NCBI GenBank assembly: GCA_016841245.1
Contig: JAENZN010000010.1
Coordinates: forward strand, 56,076 to 120,075
Direction of reading: 5' to 3'
Source of the DNA: Syntrophomonas sp.
GTDB lineage: Bacteria; Bacillota; Syntrophomonadia; Syntrophomonadales; Syntrophomonadaceae
DNA: 64,000 nt
Below, one piece after another: positions 18,433 through 27,945 of the stretch. The notes under the pieces were generated by a model. That model did no database searches, had not been told where the DNA came from, and saw nothing but the letters and a program-made list of their open reading frames with translations. Position 1 is the first letter of the stretch; each line of letters starts with the position of its first letter. The position numbers were made by a program, and so were the translations under genes.

Positions 18433-19026
18433 ATGGACTTATTGCAAGCCCTGGATAATATTAGTACAGCAGCAATATCATCTTATGTCAAATCTTTCGG
18501 AATTATGGCTCCTCTAGTTGCCTTTATTTTGTTTATGCTGCAGGCCGCCTTCCCAATTTTTCCTTATCTAATTTTAGCAGCTGCAACAGGTATGCTATTT
18601 GGTTTTAAAATGGGTGTATTCTTGTCCTGGAGCGGAGCACTTACAGGCGCTTGCTTGGCTTATGGTATTTGCAGAATTCTCGGGGGTAAAAAACCCAGTC
18701 ACTTTATTAAAAAGCATTTGGGTTATGACGTACGAGAGCTTAATAAGGAAATGGCCTTCTGGAGTATACTGATTGCCCGTATTATACCAGTTATTCCCAC
18801 TCCGGTAATCAATGTGGCAGCAGCTATCAGCGAGGTTCCTTTCTGGAATTTCTTCTTCTCCTCTGCTTTAGGTAAGCTTCCTACAGCCATACTATATACT
18901 GGTTTGGGAATCTGCTTGTTCAATACTAAAGGTATCAAACTGCTTTTGCTGGTCCTGGCTACTGTTTTGCTGCTGGTCGGCACCGTTCGTTATCTGAGTC
19001 GAGATAAAATTCACCTTTTCCATTAA
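18433..19026 (+). CDS. VTT domain (TVP38/TMEM64, DedA-like) membrane protein
   Basis: This 197-residue polytopic protein has five to six hydrophobic segments. The VTT-domain pattern is visible in LILAAATGMLFG, the GALTGACLAYGICRILG re-entrant region and the ARIIPVIPTPVIN motif. Members move phospholipids or related lipids across membranes, but the substrate here is unknown. The ribosome site TAGGAG precedes ATG 18433. It is one of only two plus-strand genes in the left 39 kb. Confidence 0.85.
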   Translation: MDLLQALDNISTAAISSYVKSFGIMAPLVAFILFMLQAAFPIFPYLILAAATGMLFGFKMGVFLSWSGALTGACLAYGICRILGGKKPSHFIKKHLGYDVRELNKEMAFWSILIARIIPVIPTPVINVAAAISEVPFWNFFFSSALGKLPTAILYTGLGICLFNTKGIKLLLLVLATVLLLVGTVRYLSRDKIHLFH

Positions 19027-19121
19027 AGCATATCCGATAACCGGTTTTATTCGACGCTCATTTCCGACATGTTCCAAAAACGGTTTTATGTTTCTGGTGA
19101 TATTTCGAGGAATCGTGTAGA

Positions 19122-19137
19122 TATTTCCCGGGAAATA
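19122..19137. promoter_or_regulatory. Perfect Noc-binding site (NBS)
   Basis: TATTTCCCGGGAAATA is identical to the 16-bp consensus described for Bacillus subtilis Noc, and the palindrome extends one base on each side. The noc gene itself lies at 31493-32353. The site is intergenic, about 100 bp after the VTT gene. Confidence 0.8.
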
Positions 19138-19324
19138 TTTTATATAGTCGGAAAAAACCTCCTGACTGCAAGACCGGTTTTTTTATCATATTCTGGCGGA
19201 AGGATATTAAAGTTGAATACGACTAGTTTTGATTTCTAGTGGCAAGATATAACTTCAGATTTTATCTTATACCCTTTTTATCTGACTAGACTGGATATAG
19301 AACAGCAGCGTCATATTGAAATGA

Positions 19325-19503
19325 CCAGAGGGAGTATAAGTTGTACCCGCAGCCTTAATAGTGCAGCAACGAAGTGAATGCACATCAGTTGTCCCGGTTC
19401 GGGGTAGTACCCGCAGGGTGAAGGGCGGGTAGTTCCGCCCTGCTCCACCAATGCCTCCTGAATATTTATGCATTAAAAGAGTTATTTTTAGGTTTTTGCA
19501 ACC
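19325..19503 (-). mobile_element. MITE-like element, one end only, with embedded palindromic repeat
   Basis: On the minus strand it begins GGTTGCAAAAACC and continues AATGCATAAATATTCAGGAG, the same subterminal sequence as the copies at 36.4 and 55.0 kb. It then carries the palindromic unit CCCCGAACCGGGACAACTGA in nearly the same sequence as inside the 36.4 kb copy. The opposite end could not be found, so the element is truncated. Confidence 0.6.
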
Positions 19504-20357
19504 TAGGTTCCCGAAAAGTATAACCAAAAAGCAGGAAGAAATCTACACAGCACTAGGTGTGGATCCACCCTCGTTATAAATTCCGGGAATGCAGGGAGTA
19601 AAGGAACTTGGGGAAATCAAATTCTTTTGCAAGGGGAGTTAAAATCTGCCTATTGCCATAGGCGACTACCGAAAGGCAAGCTAATTAATTATTTTCCAGG
19701 TACTATAATCCAACATATTAAACCAGTAATAAACCAAATATCCCCAACTATCTTAACAAACATGGCTAATAAATATCCCATCAACTAATCAAATAAAATG
19801 CATGGTTCTTGTTGGTTATTTTTTTTGTTTTTTCAATTTGATTGGCAGCGGGAAATTTTCAGGCACGTTGTGCTGCTCCAGAGAAAGACATTCGGGTTGG
19901 GTTCAAGACGAGACTTATTTATCGTTCAAGGCAAGAATGCTCTTATAGCGCATTCTTGATAGCAATGAAGCGAAATAGGCCCAATGCTTTATTGGCTTTT
20001 CCTGTTAAGCGATATTCATGAAATATTCTATAAATTGGCTAATGATTAACTAACTGTTCTATGAATTCGCTACCGTTTATTTCGTCTCCCATATTTGGAA
20101 TAATATTCATAGTTTCTTGCCAAATTACAATTTCTATACTTCATCTTTTCCATATTTACCTGACTGCTTCCAATGCTTTTAGAAAAACTGCTGTAATGTA
20201 TCCTGCCTGACGGTGAAACAGGGCTGCAGCTGATGTTCCTAGTTTTTCCCCCCAGAAACAAAAGCCCCTTTTCGAATGTTACTCATAACAAAGAAAAAGA
20301 CCTGGCAAAAAGCATTTTGACCCAAATACGACAGCCCAAATGCCTGAGTATTCATAT

Positions 20358-20455
20358 TGGCGGAAGCGTGTGAGAATCGAACTCACCAGTGACGGGACCA
20401 CCGCCACACGACTGGATTTGAAGTCCAGGCGGCCCACCAGGACCGATCCGCTTCC
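20358..20455 (-). tRNA. selC: tRNA-Sec(TCA)
   Basis: A 98-nt selenocysteine tRNA with encoded CCA. The acceptor GGAAGCGG pairs with CGCTTCC, the anticodon stem-loop CTGGA-CTTCAAA-TCCAG gives TCA, and a very long variable arm precedes the T-arm GAGTTCGATTCTC. The extended acceptor stem and large extra arm are diagnostic. It lies downstream of selA-selB-livF-CBS/ACT on the same strand. Confidence 0.96.
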
Positions 20456-20662
20456 TTAATAGTGTTAATGCGCAGCATTGACACATCAGTGGTACTGCAA
20501 AGTGCTTCCTTAATGTTTCGTGAACGCACGCGAACATGAAATCCGTGTGCTGTTAAGTGCCTCCTTATGTAATTTGAGCGCAACGGACGTAAATTCACCC
20601 ATAATAGTACCGCAATGAAATGGATGCACACCAGCTGCCCCGGCCCCGGAGTGTACTCCCAC
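20456..20662 (+). repeat. Palindromic repeats, copies 4a and 4b
   Basis: A partial unit starts directly behind tRNA-Sec (CCTTAATAGTG, GACACATCAGTGGTACTGC). A full unit follows at 20593-20660: CACCCATAATAGTACCGC, AATGAAATGGATGCACACC and CCCCGGCCCCGGAGTGTACTC. These fill the gap between tRNA-Sec and the CBS-ACT gene. Confidence 0.6.
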
Positions 20663-20739
20663 ATTCGGCTAGAATTGAGTATAATGTCCTTGTCTCATCT
20701 TGTCAAATCATTGTTTTTCCTGCCGGACATAATTATGTA

Positions 20740-21399
20740 CTATCTATCGTTTTCTATCACCATAACCGATTCAATTTCATATCCTTTCTTCTTAAGCTCC
20801 TCAGCTATTTCCATGCCGTATAATTCCTCTATGCGTATGATAATCTTAAACCTGAATTTCTTTGCATCATAATAAACTACGGTATTTATAATATTGATAT
20901 TGTGGGAGGCTATAATGCCAGTAATTTCTGCCAGGCTGCCAGGCCCACTGGGTACGTACAGGTCTATTCTGCTGTGGGGTTGATTCACGCCCAGAATATC
21001 AATTAAAGCATCGAAAATGTCTGTTTCAGTTACTATACCTACTAATTGGCCCTCGTCCACTACGGGCAAACCGCTGATCCGATACTGGCGCATAATTTTA
21101 GCAGCAGTTTCTATATAATTCTGGCTGCCCACTGTCAACACTTGCTGTTGCTTTGGTATTATATCTTTTATTTTGGTTTTCACCAGCAAGTAATTCAGTT
21201 CATGAATGCTCAGCGAGGTGGCCGCAGAAGGTGACGCCCGGTTCAAATCCGAAAGAGTTACGATCCCTATGATCTCTTTTTCTTGCATTACCGGCAGCCT
21301 TCTTATATTATTTTCTTTCATAATGCGAAAGGCCTCGGTAATGCTGGTATCTGGATTTACTGTCTTTACATCTGCTGTCATACGATCTTTAACTTTCAT
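20740..21399 (-). CDS. Tandem CBS domain protein with C-terminal ACT domain (AcuB-like)
   Basis: This 219-residue cytosolic protein has two CBS motifs (about residues 1-60 and 74-135, each with the RLPVM/GLPVVDE and GIVT pattern) and an ACT domain (about 143-215, starting IDLYVPSGPGSLAEITG). Such proteins sense adenine nucleotides and amino acids. The family is called AcuB-like, but no acetoin genes are nearby. It follows livF by 3 bp, suggesting a role linked to branched-chain amino acid transport. Confidence 0.82.
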   Translation of the reverse strand: MKVKDRMTADVKTVNPDTSITEAFRIMKENNIRRLPVMQEKEIIGIVTLSDLNRASPSAATSLSIHELNYLLVKTKIKDIIPKQQQVLTVGSQNYIETAAKIMRQYRISGLPVVDEGQLVGIVTETDIFDALIDILGVNQPHSRIDLYVPSGPGSLAEITGIIASHNINIINTVVYYDAKKFRFKIIIRIEELYGMEIAEELKKKGYEIESVMVIENDR

Positions 21400-21402
21400 T
21401 TT

Positions 21403-22107
21403 TCACCCTCCCAGGTAAGCTTTTTTGACTTCATCGCTCCTTAATAATTCACTCGCTGTCCCTTCCAGAACTATTTGTCCGGTTTCTATCACGTAAGCTT
21501 TGTCTGCTATCGAGAGCGCCATATTTGCATTCTGTTCTATGAGCAATATGGTAGTTCCCTTTTGGTTAATATCTTTTATTATTTCAAATATTTCCTTTAC
21601 CAAGAGAGGTGCCAATCCCATAGAAGGTTCATCCATCAGCATTAATTTAGGTTTGGCCATCAAAGCTCGGCCAATAGCCAGCATTTGCTGCTCTCCCCCC
21701 GATAAGGTCCCTGCCAGCTGCTTTTTTCTTTCCTGTAAACGAGGAAAGCACATAAAAATGCTGTACAGATCGTTTTCGATTCCCTTTTTGTCTTTGCGCA
21801 GATATGCTCCCAGCTCCAGGTTCTCTAAAACCGTCATATCAGGAAATACTCTTCTGCCCTCCGGCACCTGTGAGATACCCATTTCTACTATTTTCTCCGG
21901 TGCCTGTCTGCTGATATCCTGCTGTTCAAATTCAATGGTGCCGTTTCTAGGCCTTAATAAACCTGATATACTTTTCAGAGTACTAGTTTTTCCAGCTCCA
22001 TTGGCTCCTATTAGGGTGACAATACTCCCCTGTTCAACTTCAATGCTAACTTTTTTTAAGGCTTGAATAGCACCATAATAAACATCTATCTCCTTAACTT
22101 TGAGCAA
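21403..22107 (-). CDS. livF: Branched-chain amino acid ABC transporter ATPase LivF
   Basis: This ATP-binding subunit (234 residues from TTG 22107) belongs to the high-affinity branched-chain amino acid importer. Walker A is GANGAGKT, the signature is LSGGEQQMLAIGRALM and Walker B is LMLMDEPS. The start TTG 22107 has GGGGGGAATAAG upstream and gives the family N-terminus LKVKEIDVYYGAIQALK. A GTG at 22149 overlapping the selB stop is the alternative. No livJ, livH, livM or livG partner is in the window, so it is either an orphan or works with subunits encoded elsewhere. Confidence 0.85.
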   Translation of the reverse strand: MLKVKEIDVYYGAIQALKKVSIEVEQGSIVTLIGANGAGKTSTLKSISGLLRPRNGTIEFEQQDISRQAPEKIVEMGISQVPEGRRVFPDMTVLENLELGAYLRKDKKGIENDLYSIFMCFPRLQERKKQLAGTLSGGEQQMLAIGRALMAKPKLMLMDEPSMGLAPLLVKEIFEIIKDINQKGTTILLIEQNANMALSIADKAYVIETGQIVLEGTASELLRSDEVKKAYLGG

Positions 22108-22145
22108 CTTATTCCCCCCTATCCCCAACAGCTTAATCTCATTTA

Positions 22146-24050
22146 TCACGTTTTTATTCTGGCATCTCCTACTCGATGAGTAAAGTGGATTTTATCATAA
22201 TATTCAATCAGCGGCAGGGCATATTTACGAGTAGTATCAAGAAGATCTCGAAATGCCGCTAGGCTTAATTCTCGTTCCTGTGCAAAGTAGCTATCCAGTC
22301 TGGTCTTGCCTTCTTCTATCGCATCCTGCAGGAAAAACATATCCTGGCTGATTTTTGTCAATATCTGTTTCCCCATCAAATAAGCTATAATTTCAGCAAA
22401 CCTAGCCTCATCAACCTGAGCTGACTGTCTTAACATTTCCATTGCAGGTGGGGCAAATAGATTCTGCCTCATTTCCCGTTCTATTATTGTCATTACCCGC
22501 AGGTCTTCTTCCCCCGGAGCTGGTATATGGCCGGGCAGCTTGATCTGGTTATTCCGGGTTTCTATCTTACCAACATCTTCAAGTTCTTTTAGGATTAAGT
22601 TATATGTTTTGGTGTTAACATTTTTTAAAAAGCGGCTGCGGATTTCCTCACGGGAATGACCCTGCCGCAATGGATATTTTTGATGATATTCCTCCAGGGC
22701 GGTTATGATTTTATTGGCAAATTGATACAGACCATAAGTGCTCATATATTCGTCTTTTTTCAAGGCCACCACCTTATTTTCTTCCAACAGCAGCTCTAGT
22801 TCCTGTCTTATTTTCCCTTCTTCATTGCCAGTTCTCTTGGACAGTTCATCAACACTTAATACATCCTGGGGATTTGATTCTAATTCATAAAGCAGCATTT
22901 CGGAAAGATTGCCTTCCTCTTTTACAATCAGCTCATTAAGGGTCTCTTCTTTGAAACGTTTTTGCTTGGATGCATCAGGGTCAATAATTGTGCCCCCTCC
23001 AATAGTAGTAACCGGGGAATAATATCGTATAACAAACGGATCTCCTTTGTGCCCTACCACTGGTTTCTCCATAACTATCTGGACATACCCTTCCTGGCCA
23101 GGATGAAGTTCATCCTGCTCCAGCAAGACTACCCTGGCCATGGTTTCATCAGTACCCAAATGGAATCTAATCCTAGTCCAATTTTTTAATATCCTGCTGC
23201 TCGATTCTAATAGCCGTAAGCGTGCATCCATACGATAGGTCGGGCTTAGATAATCTGGAGTTGACAACCAGTTCCCTCTTTCGATGTCGGCAACATCGAT
23301 GCCCTGTAAATTAACGGCCACCCGCTGGCCGGCGTATGCGTTATTGACTTTATCATTATGTACCTGCAGAGTTCTAATTTTAACTTTCTTGCCGCTGGGC
23401 ATTAATTCCAGGGTTTCACCGGTTTCCATCTGCCCCGACCACATAGTCCCCGTCACTACCGTTCCAAAACCTGCTTTAGTAAAAACCCGATCAACAGGGA
23501 GTCTAGCCTTGCCAAAAGCTGGTTTTTCTGCTATCTGGTCGGAGAGTCTTTGTATTTCATTTATCAGTTCTGGCAGTCCTTCTCCCGTAACAGCTGAAAC
23601 GGAAATAATCGGGGCATCTCTTAATATAGTGCCGGATATATATTCCCGCACCTCTTCCTCTACCAGCATTAACCAATCCTCATCCACCATGTCTTTCTTA
23701 GTCAGAGCAATAATGCCTTTTTTTACTCCTAGCAGCTCTATAATATCCATATGTTCACGGGTCTGGGGCATTACTCCTTCATCTGCAGCAACAACCAACA
23801 TAACCATATCGATGCCAAATGCCCCGGCCAGCATATGCTTGATAAATCTTTCATGACCTGGCACGTCAACAATAGCTGCCTTCTGACCATCAGGTAAAAT
23901 AAAGGGGGCAAATCCTAATTCAATCGATATTCCCCTTTGCTTTTCTTCTTTCAGGCGGTCAGTTTCAATTCCGGTAAGTGCTTTTACCAGGGTAGTTTTT
24001 CCATGATCAATATGTCCTGCCGTTCCTAATACCAATCTTTTCATCGGCAT
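22146..24050 (-). CDS. selB: Selenocysteine-specific translation elongation factor SelB
   Basis: SelB brings Sec-tRNA to UGA codons next to a SECIS hairpin. This 634-residue protein has an EF-Tu-like GTPase domain ([27 protein letters not shown]), beta-barrel domains, and a C-terminal half of winged-helix repeats that bind the SECIS. The C-terminus [20 protein letters not shown] is characteristic. It lies 57 bp after selA. Its stop codon overlaps a GTG possible start of livF. Confidence 0.96.
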   Translation of the reverse strand: MPMKRLVLGTAGHIDHGKTTLVKALTGIETDRLKEEKQRGISIELGFAPFILPDGQKAAIVDVPGHERFIKHMLAGAFGIDMVMLVVAADEGVMPQTREHMDIIELLGVKKGIIALTKKDMVDEDWLMLVEEEVREYISGTILRDAPIISVSAVTGEGLPELINEIQRLSDQIAEKPAFGKARLPVDRVFTKAGFGTVVTGTMWSGQMETGETLELMPSGKKVKIRTLQVHNDKVNNAYAGQRVAVNLQGIDVADIERGNWLSTPDYLSPTYRMDARLRLLESSSRILKNWTRIRFHLGTDETMARVVLLEQDELHPGQEGYVQIVMEKPVVGHKGDPFVIRYYSPVTTIGGGTIIDPDASKQKRFKEETLNELIVKEEGNLSEMLLYELESNPQDVLSVDELSKRTGNEEGKIRQELELLLEENKVVALKKDEYMSTYGLYQFANKIITALEEYHQKYPLRQGHSREEIRSRFLKNVNTKTYNLILKELEDVGKIETRNNQIKLPGHIPAPGEEDLRVMTIIEREMRQNLFAPPAMEMLRQSAQVDEARFAEIIAYLMGKQILTKISQDMFFLQDAIEEGKTRLDSYFAQERELSLAAFRDLLDTTRKYALPLIEYYDKIHFTHRVGDARIKT

Positions 24051-24107
24051 CCCCCCTTGTAAGCATGTCTAGGTACTAAATCAGTTCCTGCTTGGTGCTG
24101 GTTTAAT

Positions 24108-25514
24108 CTATTCTCTGTCCTCAACTAACCGGGCTACCATCTCCACAATTTCCTCTTCATCCCCCGGCAGTAATGTTCTGACACTGATCAGCATTTTATT
24201 GTCCTGCCTGCGGGTAACCAGAGCTGGGTTTTTAAGTCTCAGCTCTCCAGCTGCTTTCTCCAAGCTTAAATTATTGAATTCTATCTCGACCCCTGCTCCA
24301 GGCATTTTGTGGTTCGGATATGCTCCACCTCCTACCATATCCTCCAGCAGAATCAGTTTAATGCTGCTCAGGGCTTTATTATCCTTTAGTCTTGCTTTTA
24401 GCAGGAGGAGAAGGTTTTCTGCCTTTTCCTCCATCTGCTCTTGACTACGGGTTAGCATTTGAATAATGGGTATTTTTTCCCGGGGATCCCCGGAAAGGTA
24501 TTCTAATAAAGTGCCTTCCAGAGCAGAGAGAATCAGCTTGTCTACTCTCAGGGCACGTAAAAGTTGTTTCTTTTTCATTATTTCAATATATTCTTTCTTA
24601 CCCACTATAATCCCGGCCTGAGGACCTCCCAGCATCTTATCCCCGCTGAAGGTTATTATGTCTGCTCCTGCCTGCACACATTCCTGGACGGTTGGTTCCC
24701 CTTTTAATCCACTATCATCCAAAGAAGTTAATATGCCGCTTCCTAAATCCATAAAAACCGGAAGTCCGTTTTCTTTCCCCAGACTTACCAGTTCCTTCAT
24801 AGATACTTCCGCAGTAAAGCCTATAATCTGGTAATTGGATGTATGAGCGGAAAATAACAGGGCGGTCTCCTCACTTATGGCCTGGGCATAATCGGAAACA
24901 TATGTTTTGTTAGTGGTGCCTACCTCCATTAACCTGGCCCCACTCAGCTTCATTACTTCAGGAATCCTGAATGCTCCCCCAATTTCTACCAGCTGCCCAC
25001 GAGAGACTATGACTTCCTTCCCGGCGGCCAGGGTGGTTAACCCCAGCATTACTGCGGCTGCGTTATTATTGACTACTAGAGCTGCCTCTGCTCCGGTAAG
25101 CCTTTTTAATAAATCTTCGACATGATAATAACGGGAACCCCGCTCCCCTTGATCAAGATCCATCTCCAAATTGTTATAACTCCCGCCGATTTCCTGCATA
25201 TATTTAATAGCACGTTCTGCCAGCGGAGCTCGCCCCAAATTGGTATGCAGTACTACTCCGGTTCCGTTAATAACTCTCTGCAGCGTGCCAGCGTTGGCCT
25301 TTTCAGTTTTTAACTTAATCTTATCCACAATGGTAGTGAAGATGTTGTTTTTGTCTATTTCTTCAGTTACCAAGCGTAATTCTTCCCTGGTTTCCATCAC
25401 TATCGTTCTTGTAGTTTCAACCACAAAATCCCGTTTATACCTGGAAATCAACTGCTGTATCTCTTCCTGACGAAGTATTTCATCTATGGGCGGAATTTTT
25501 TTAAGGTTTATCAT
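24108..25514 (-). CDS. selA: L-seryl-tRNA(Sec) selenium transferase
   Basis: SelA is a PLP enzyme that converts Ser-tRNA(Sec) to Sec-tRNA(Sec) using selenophosphate. The 468-residue length is standard. The motif INGTGVVLHTNLGRAPL and the PLP lysine Lys293 in FSGDKMLGGPQAG are present. GGAGGATCCAG precedes ATG 25514. It is the first gene of a selA-selB-livF-CBS/ACT-tRNA-Sec run on one strand. Confidence 0.96.
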   Translation of the reverse strand: MINLKKIPPIDEILRQEEIQQLISRYKRDFVVETTRTIVMETREELRLVTEEIDKNNIFTTIVDKIKLKTEKANAGTLQRVINGTGVVLHTNLGRAPLAERAIKYMQEIGGSYNNLEMDLDQGERGSRYYHVEDLLKRLTGAEAALVVNNNAAAVMLGLTTLAAGKEVIVSRGQLVEIGGAFRIPEVMKLSGARLMEVGTTNKTYVSDYAQAISEETALLFSAHTSNYQIIGFTAEVSMKELVSLGKENGLPVFMDLGSGILTSLDDSGLKGEPTVQECVQAGADIITFSGDKMLGGPQAGIIVGKKEYIEIMKKKQLLRALRVDKLILSALEGTLLEYLSGDPREKIPIIQMLTRSQEQMEEKAENLLLLLKARLKDNKALSSIKLILLEDMVGGGAYPNHKMPGAGVEIEFNNLSLEKAAGELRLKNPALVTRRQDNKMLISVRTLLPGDEEEIVEMVARLVEDRE

Positions 25515-25529
25515 CTGGATCCTCCTTAC

Positions 25530-26606
25530 CTACCTATTAGGGATGCTTGATACCATTTCAACTACAATTTCTTTAACCGCCTTTGCTATTAATACTACCA
25601 GTATAATTATACCCAGTAAACCAAACAAAGGGTACACCCTGCTTACCAGAGATGAGAAACTCTGCAGAGAGATGGGTAGAGCTAGGGCCAGGGTGATCAA
25701 TAAGCTAAAACTGTAGCTTATGCTGGTAAAACCAGAAAATCGCTGAGCAAAACCATAGGCATTCGCTATAGCGGTCGTTAGAATTCCTACCCATAGCACT
25801 ATAGTATAAACAACTTTCGTCCCGGGGGAAATATATCCGGCAATATACAGCATAGGCACTTCATAATGGAGAATGTTTGGAAGAAATTTACATAACGCCA
25901 GATAGTTGAATAAAACCAGTACTCCTAAAAGGCCTCCCCCCCAGATGGCACCCCAAATCCCATCCCGCCGGCTTCCGATCGATTGATATTCGGTTAGAAC
26001 CACCATGGCCAGGGCAAAGTTGTATGCAACGTACAGAACGGAAGACAGCAGCCACCAGCTCTTTTCCTGCCGACATATAAAGACCGTATAGGTTTCCACT
26101 TGTCCTCCATCCACTACTAGAGCTGCATATCCAGTTATTAAGAGTAGCAGCACTAATTTTGCGGGAACCAAAATGTTATAGGATTTTATCAGACCCCTTT
26201 TCCCCGTAAACAGGAATATAGCTACCAGAACACTGGCAACTAATATCCCTAATTCCTTGGGCTGAAATAAATGTTCATAAAATACTGCTCCACTGGCAGA
26301 CAGCATCGTACTGAGTCCCAGAAATAGAAATACCGCCATTAACAGATCAACAATTCTCGATGCCTTTTCTCCCATCAGTTGATGGAGCATATCCTGGTAG
26401 CTGCTAGTTGCATGTCGATGGGCCATATACATTAAAAGTCCTCCACATAAAGCAAAAAGCAGCATGGCTAAAATACAGCCTTTCCTTCCTTGAATACCGT
26501 AACTTACAAAAAATTGGACTATCTCTTGTCCGGATGCAAATCCTGCCCCTACTACTGCTCCTAAATATCCCATCACCAGGCTCAGTCTGCTTTTAATATT
26601 ATCCAT
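25530..26606 (-). CDS. YkvI-like multi-pass membrane protein
   Basis: This 358-residue protein has about ten membrane segments and an N-terminal VMGYLGAVVGAGFASGQEI motif like YkvI and related amino acid-polyamine superfamily transporters. The substrate is unknown. Gly-rich first and sixth segments fit a LeuT-like fold. AGGAG directly abuts ATG 26606, which is unusually tight. It precedes selA by 15 bp and could drive the selenocysteine run. Confidence 0.75.
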   Translation of the reverse strand: MDNIKSRLSLVMGYLGAVVGAGFASGQEIVQFFVSYGIQGRKGCILAMLLFALCGGLLMYMAHRHATSSYQDMLHQLMGEKASRIVDLLMAVFLFLGLSTMLSASGAVFYEHLFQPKELGILVASVLVAIFLFTGKRGLIKSYNILVPAKLVLLLLITGYAALVVDGGQVETYTVFICRQEKSWWLLSSVLYVAYNFALAMVVLTEYQSIGSRRDGIWGAIWGGGLLGVLVLFNYLALCKFLPNILHYEVPMLYIAGYISPGTKVVYTIVLWVGILTTAIANAYGFAQRFSGFTSISYSFSLLITLALALPISLQSFSSLVSRVYPLFGLLGIIILVVLIAKAVKEIVVEMVSSIPNR

Positions 26607-26723
26607 CTCCTGATCTCAAGAACATATACTTCATAAATACGCTTCTTAATCTGAAAAATACCGCATAAAAATATTACCAAGCGTTAATGCTAACTTAGAC
26701 TATTATGTGGAGGAGGTGAGCAT

Positions 26724-27332
26724 TTGCCATCTGGAATCAGTCCTAGCACAACTATATTTTGTCAGCATTATACCCACCCAACTTGTATCAGCGGGCTATC
26801 TCATACTGCCTACTCTCTGGTCCAGGAGCTGAATCAGAATTTAGCTCGAGAACTAGTATACTTATGTATTGGCACTGACCGGGCTACTGGTGATTGTCTG
26901 GGCCCGCTGGTTGGCAATCGGCTTCGATCCCTTTTGCCATCCGCTCATATATTTGGAAGCCTTGAGGAACCGCTTCACGCCCTTAATCTCTCAGATACCA
27001 TGCAGCACATCTACTCTCGCTATACTAATCCTCTTGTCATAGCTGTTGATGCATGTCTGGGGGGTACCGAAAAGATTGGTTTTTTAAGCATTAAGAAAGG
27101 TTCTCTGGCTCCCGGATTGGCCTTAAAAAAGCAACTGCCCAGGGCAGGAGATATTCATATAGTAGGAACAGTTAATGTTTCAGGGTTTTGTGAACATCTT
27201 GTTTTGCAGAATACTCGTTTGTTTCTTGTTTACAGAATGGCGGAAGCTACTGCTCGCGCGCTGTTTCTAGCCCATCACAGGCACAGTTCCGCCAGCACCG
27301 GTTGTGCTTTCAATTCTTCACCGTGCAAGTAA
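26724..27332 (+). CDS. yyaC: Spore protease-like protein YyaC
   Basis: This 202-residue DUF1256 protein is related to the germination protease GPR and belongs to the sporulation gene set of Firmicutes. Key segments are YLCIGTDRATGDCLGPLVG, VIAVDACLG and a C-terminal VYRMAEATARAL. It starts at TTG 26724 behind GGAGGAGGTGAG. It is one of two plus-strand genes on the left arm, divergent from the YkvI-like gene and convergent with bactofilin. It may be transcribed by a forespore sigma factor, but no such promoter was assigned. Confidence 0.88.
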   Translation: MPSGISPSTTIFCQHYTHPTCISGLSHTAYSLVQELNQNLARELVYLCIGTDRATGDCLGPLVGNRLRSLLPSAHIFGSLEEPLHALNLSDTMQHIYSRYTNPLVIAVDACLGGTEKIGFLSIKKGSLAPGLALKKQLPRAGDIHIVGTVNVSGFCEHLVLQNTRLFLVYRMAEATARALFLAHHRHSSASTGCAFNSSPCK

Positions 27333-27384
27333 TCGCAGTCTTCACGAGGTTACAAATAATTATGGACAAGCGCTACAGTCTTAA

Positions 27385-27430
27385 GGTTGCACTTCCAGCA
27401 CTACCCCGGAGCCGGGGCACCTGATATATC
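27385..27430 (-). repeat. Intergenic palindromic repeat, copy 5
   Basis: On the minus strand it reads ATATCAGGTG, CCCCGGCTCCGGGGTAGTGC and GTGCAACCTTAAGAC. The GC-rich palindrome is well kept and the flanks are shorter than in other copies. It sits just before the convergent terminator. Confidence 0.6.
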
Positions 27431-27453
27431 ATCATCTGCTATCCTGTATAAAA

Positions 27454-27483
27454 TTAAGGAAGCCCTGCAGAGGGCTTCCTTAA
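27454..27483. terminator. Bidirectional terminator between yyaC and bactofilin
   Basis: A 13-bp perfect stem (TTAAGGAAGCCCT) with loop GCAG is flanked by A- and T-rich sequence on both sides, between two convergent genes. Confidence 0.8.
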
Positions 27484-27529
27484 TCATTGCTTCAGCGCTT
27501 TGAATTTCCGGTTTGCCTTTTCTTTAACA

Positions 27530-27910
27530 TTATTTAGTTTTTTCCCGCTTGGCCTCGTTTACTTTTTTGTCCCTGGTCATTTGCGTCTTGCCTTGTATTA
27601 TTCCACCTTCTTCTATGGTGATGATTCGAGCAATTATGTCACCCAGCATCACCCCGGTGTTAGTTATGTCCAGTCTTTCAGTGACGGTAACCGTCCCTTC
27701 CACTTGTCCGGCCAAAATCATGTTAGCGGCCTTCACGTCACCTTTAATGGCGCCTTTTTCTCCCAGCAGTAGACTGCCTTTAATATCGATACTGCCTTCC
27801 AGGCTTCCATCAACCCGAATTGAACCCTGCGAAGTTAACTCTCCCTTTAGCACCACCCCGGGAGATATCAAGCTTTCTATCTCACCAAAACTTGTTTCCT
27901 TTTTTCTCAA
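27530..27910 (-). CDS. Bactofilin family cytoskeletal protein
   Basis: This 126-residue polymer-forming protein is built of short beta-helix repeats (GVVLKGELTSQGSIRVDGSL, GSIDIKGSLLLGEKGAIKGD, ANMILAGQVEGTV). Bactofilins assemble without nucleotides and scaffold cell-wall enzymes. It starts at TTG 27910 after AGGGGTG and follows the M23 peptidase gene by 35 bp, the conserved bactofilin-LytM pairing, so the two probably act together in cell shape or spore formation. Confidence 0.9.
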   Translation of the reverse strand: MRKKETSFGEIESLISPGVVLKGELTSQGSIRVDGSLEGSIDIKGSLLLGEKGAIKGDVKAANMILAGQVEGTVTVTERLDITNTGVMLGDIIARIITIEEGGIIQGKTQMTRDKKVNEAKREKTK

Positions 27911-27945
27911 ATTTTTTCACCCCTGCAGTATTTTCTTTATTTTGA

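Larger units (their letters stand above)
19027..20357. other. Gene-poor 1.3 kb region
   Basis: No convincing coding frame is seen on either strand. It contains a perfect Noc-binding site (19122-19137), a truncated MITE-like element with an embedded palindromic repeat (19325-19503), and about 0.85 kb (19505-20357) of AT-rich sequence I cannot assign. Short frames here, such as one at 20070-20261, lack ribosome sites. Confidence 0.6.

Noticed and set aside
20070..20261. 63-codon minus-strand frame in the gene-poor region
   Set aside because: No ribosome site, no recognisable domain and odd composition.
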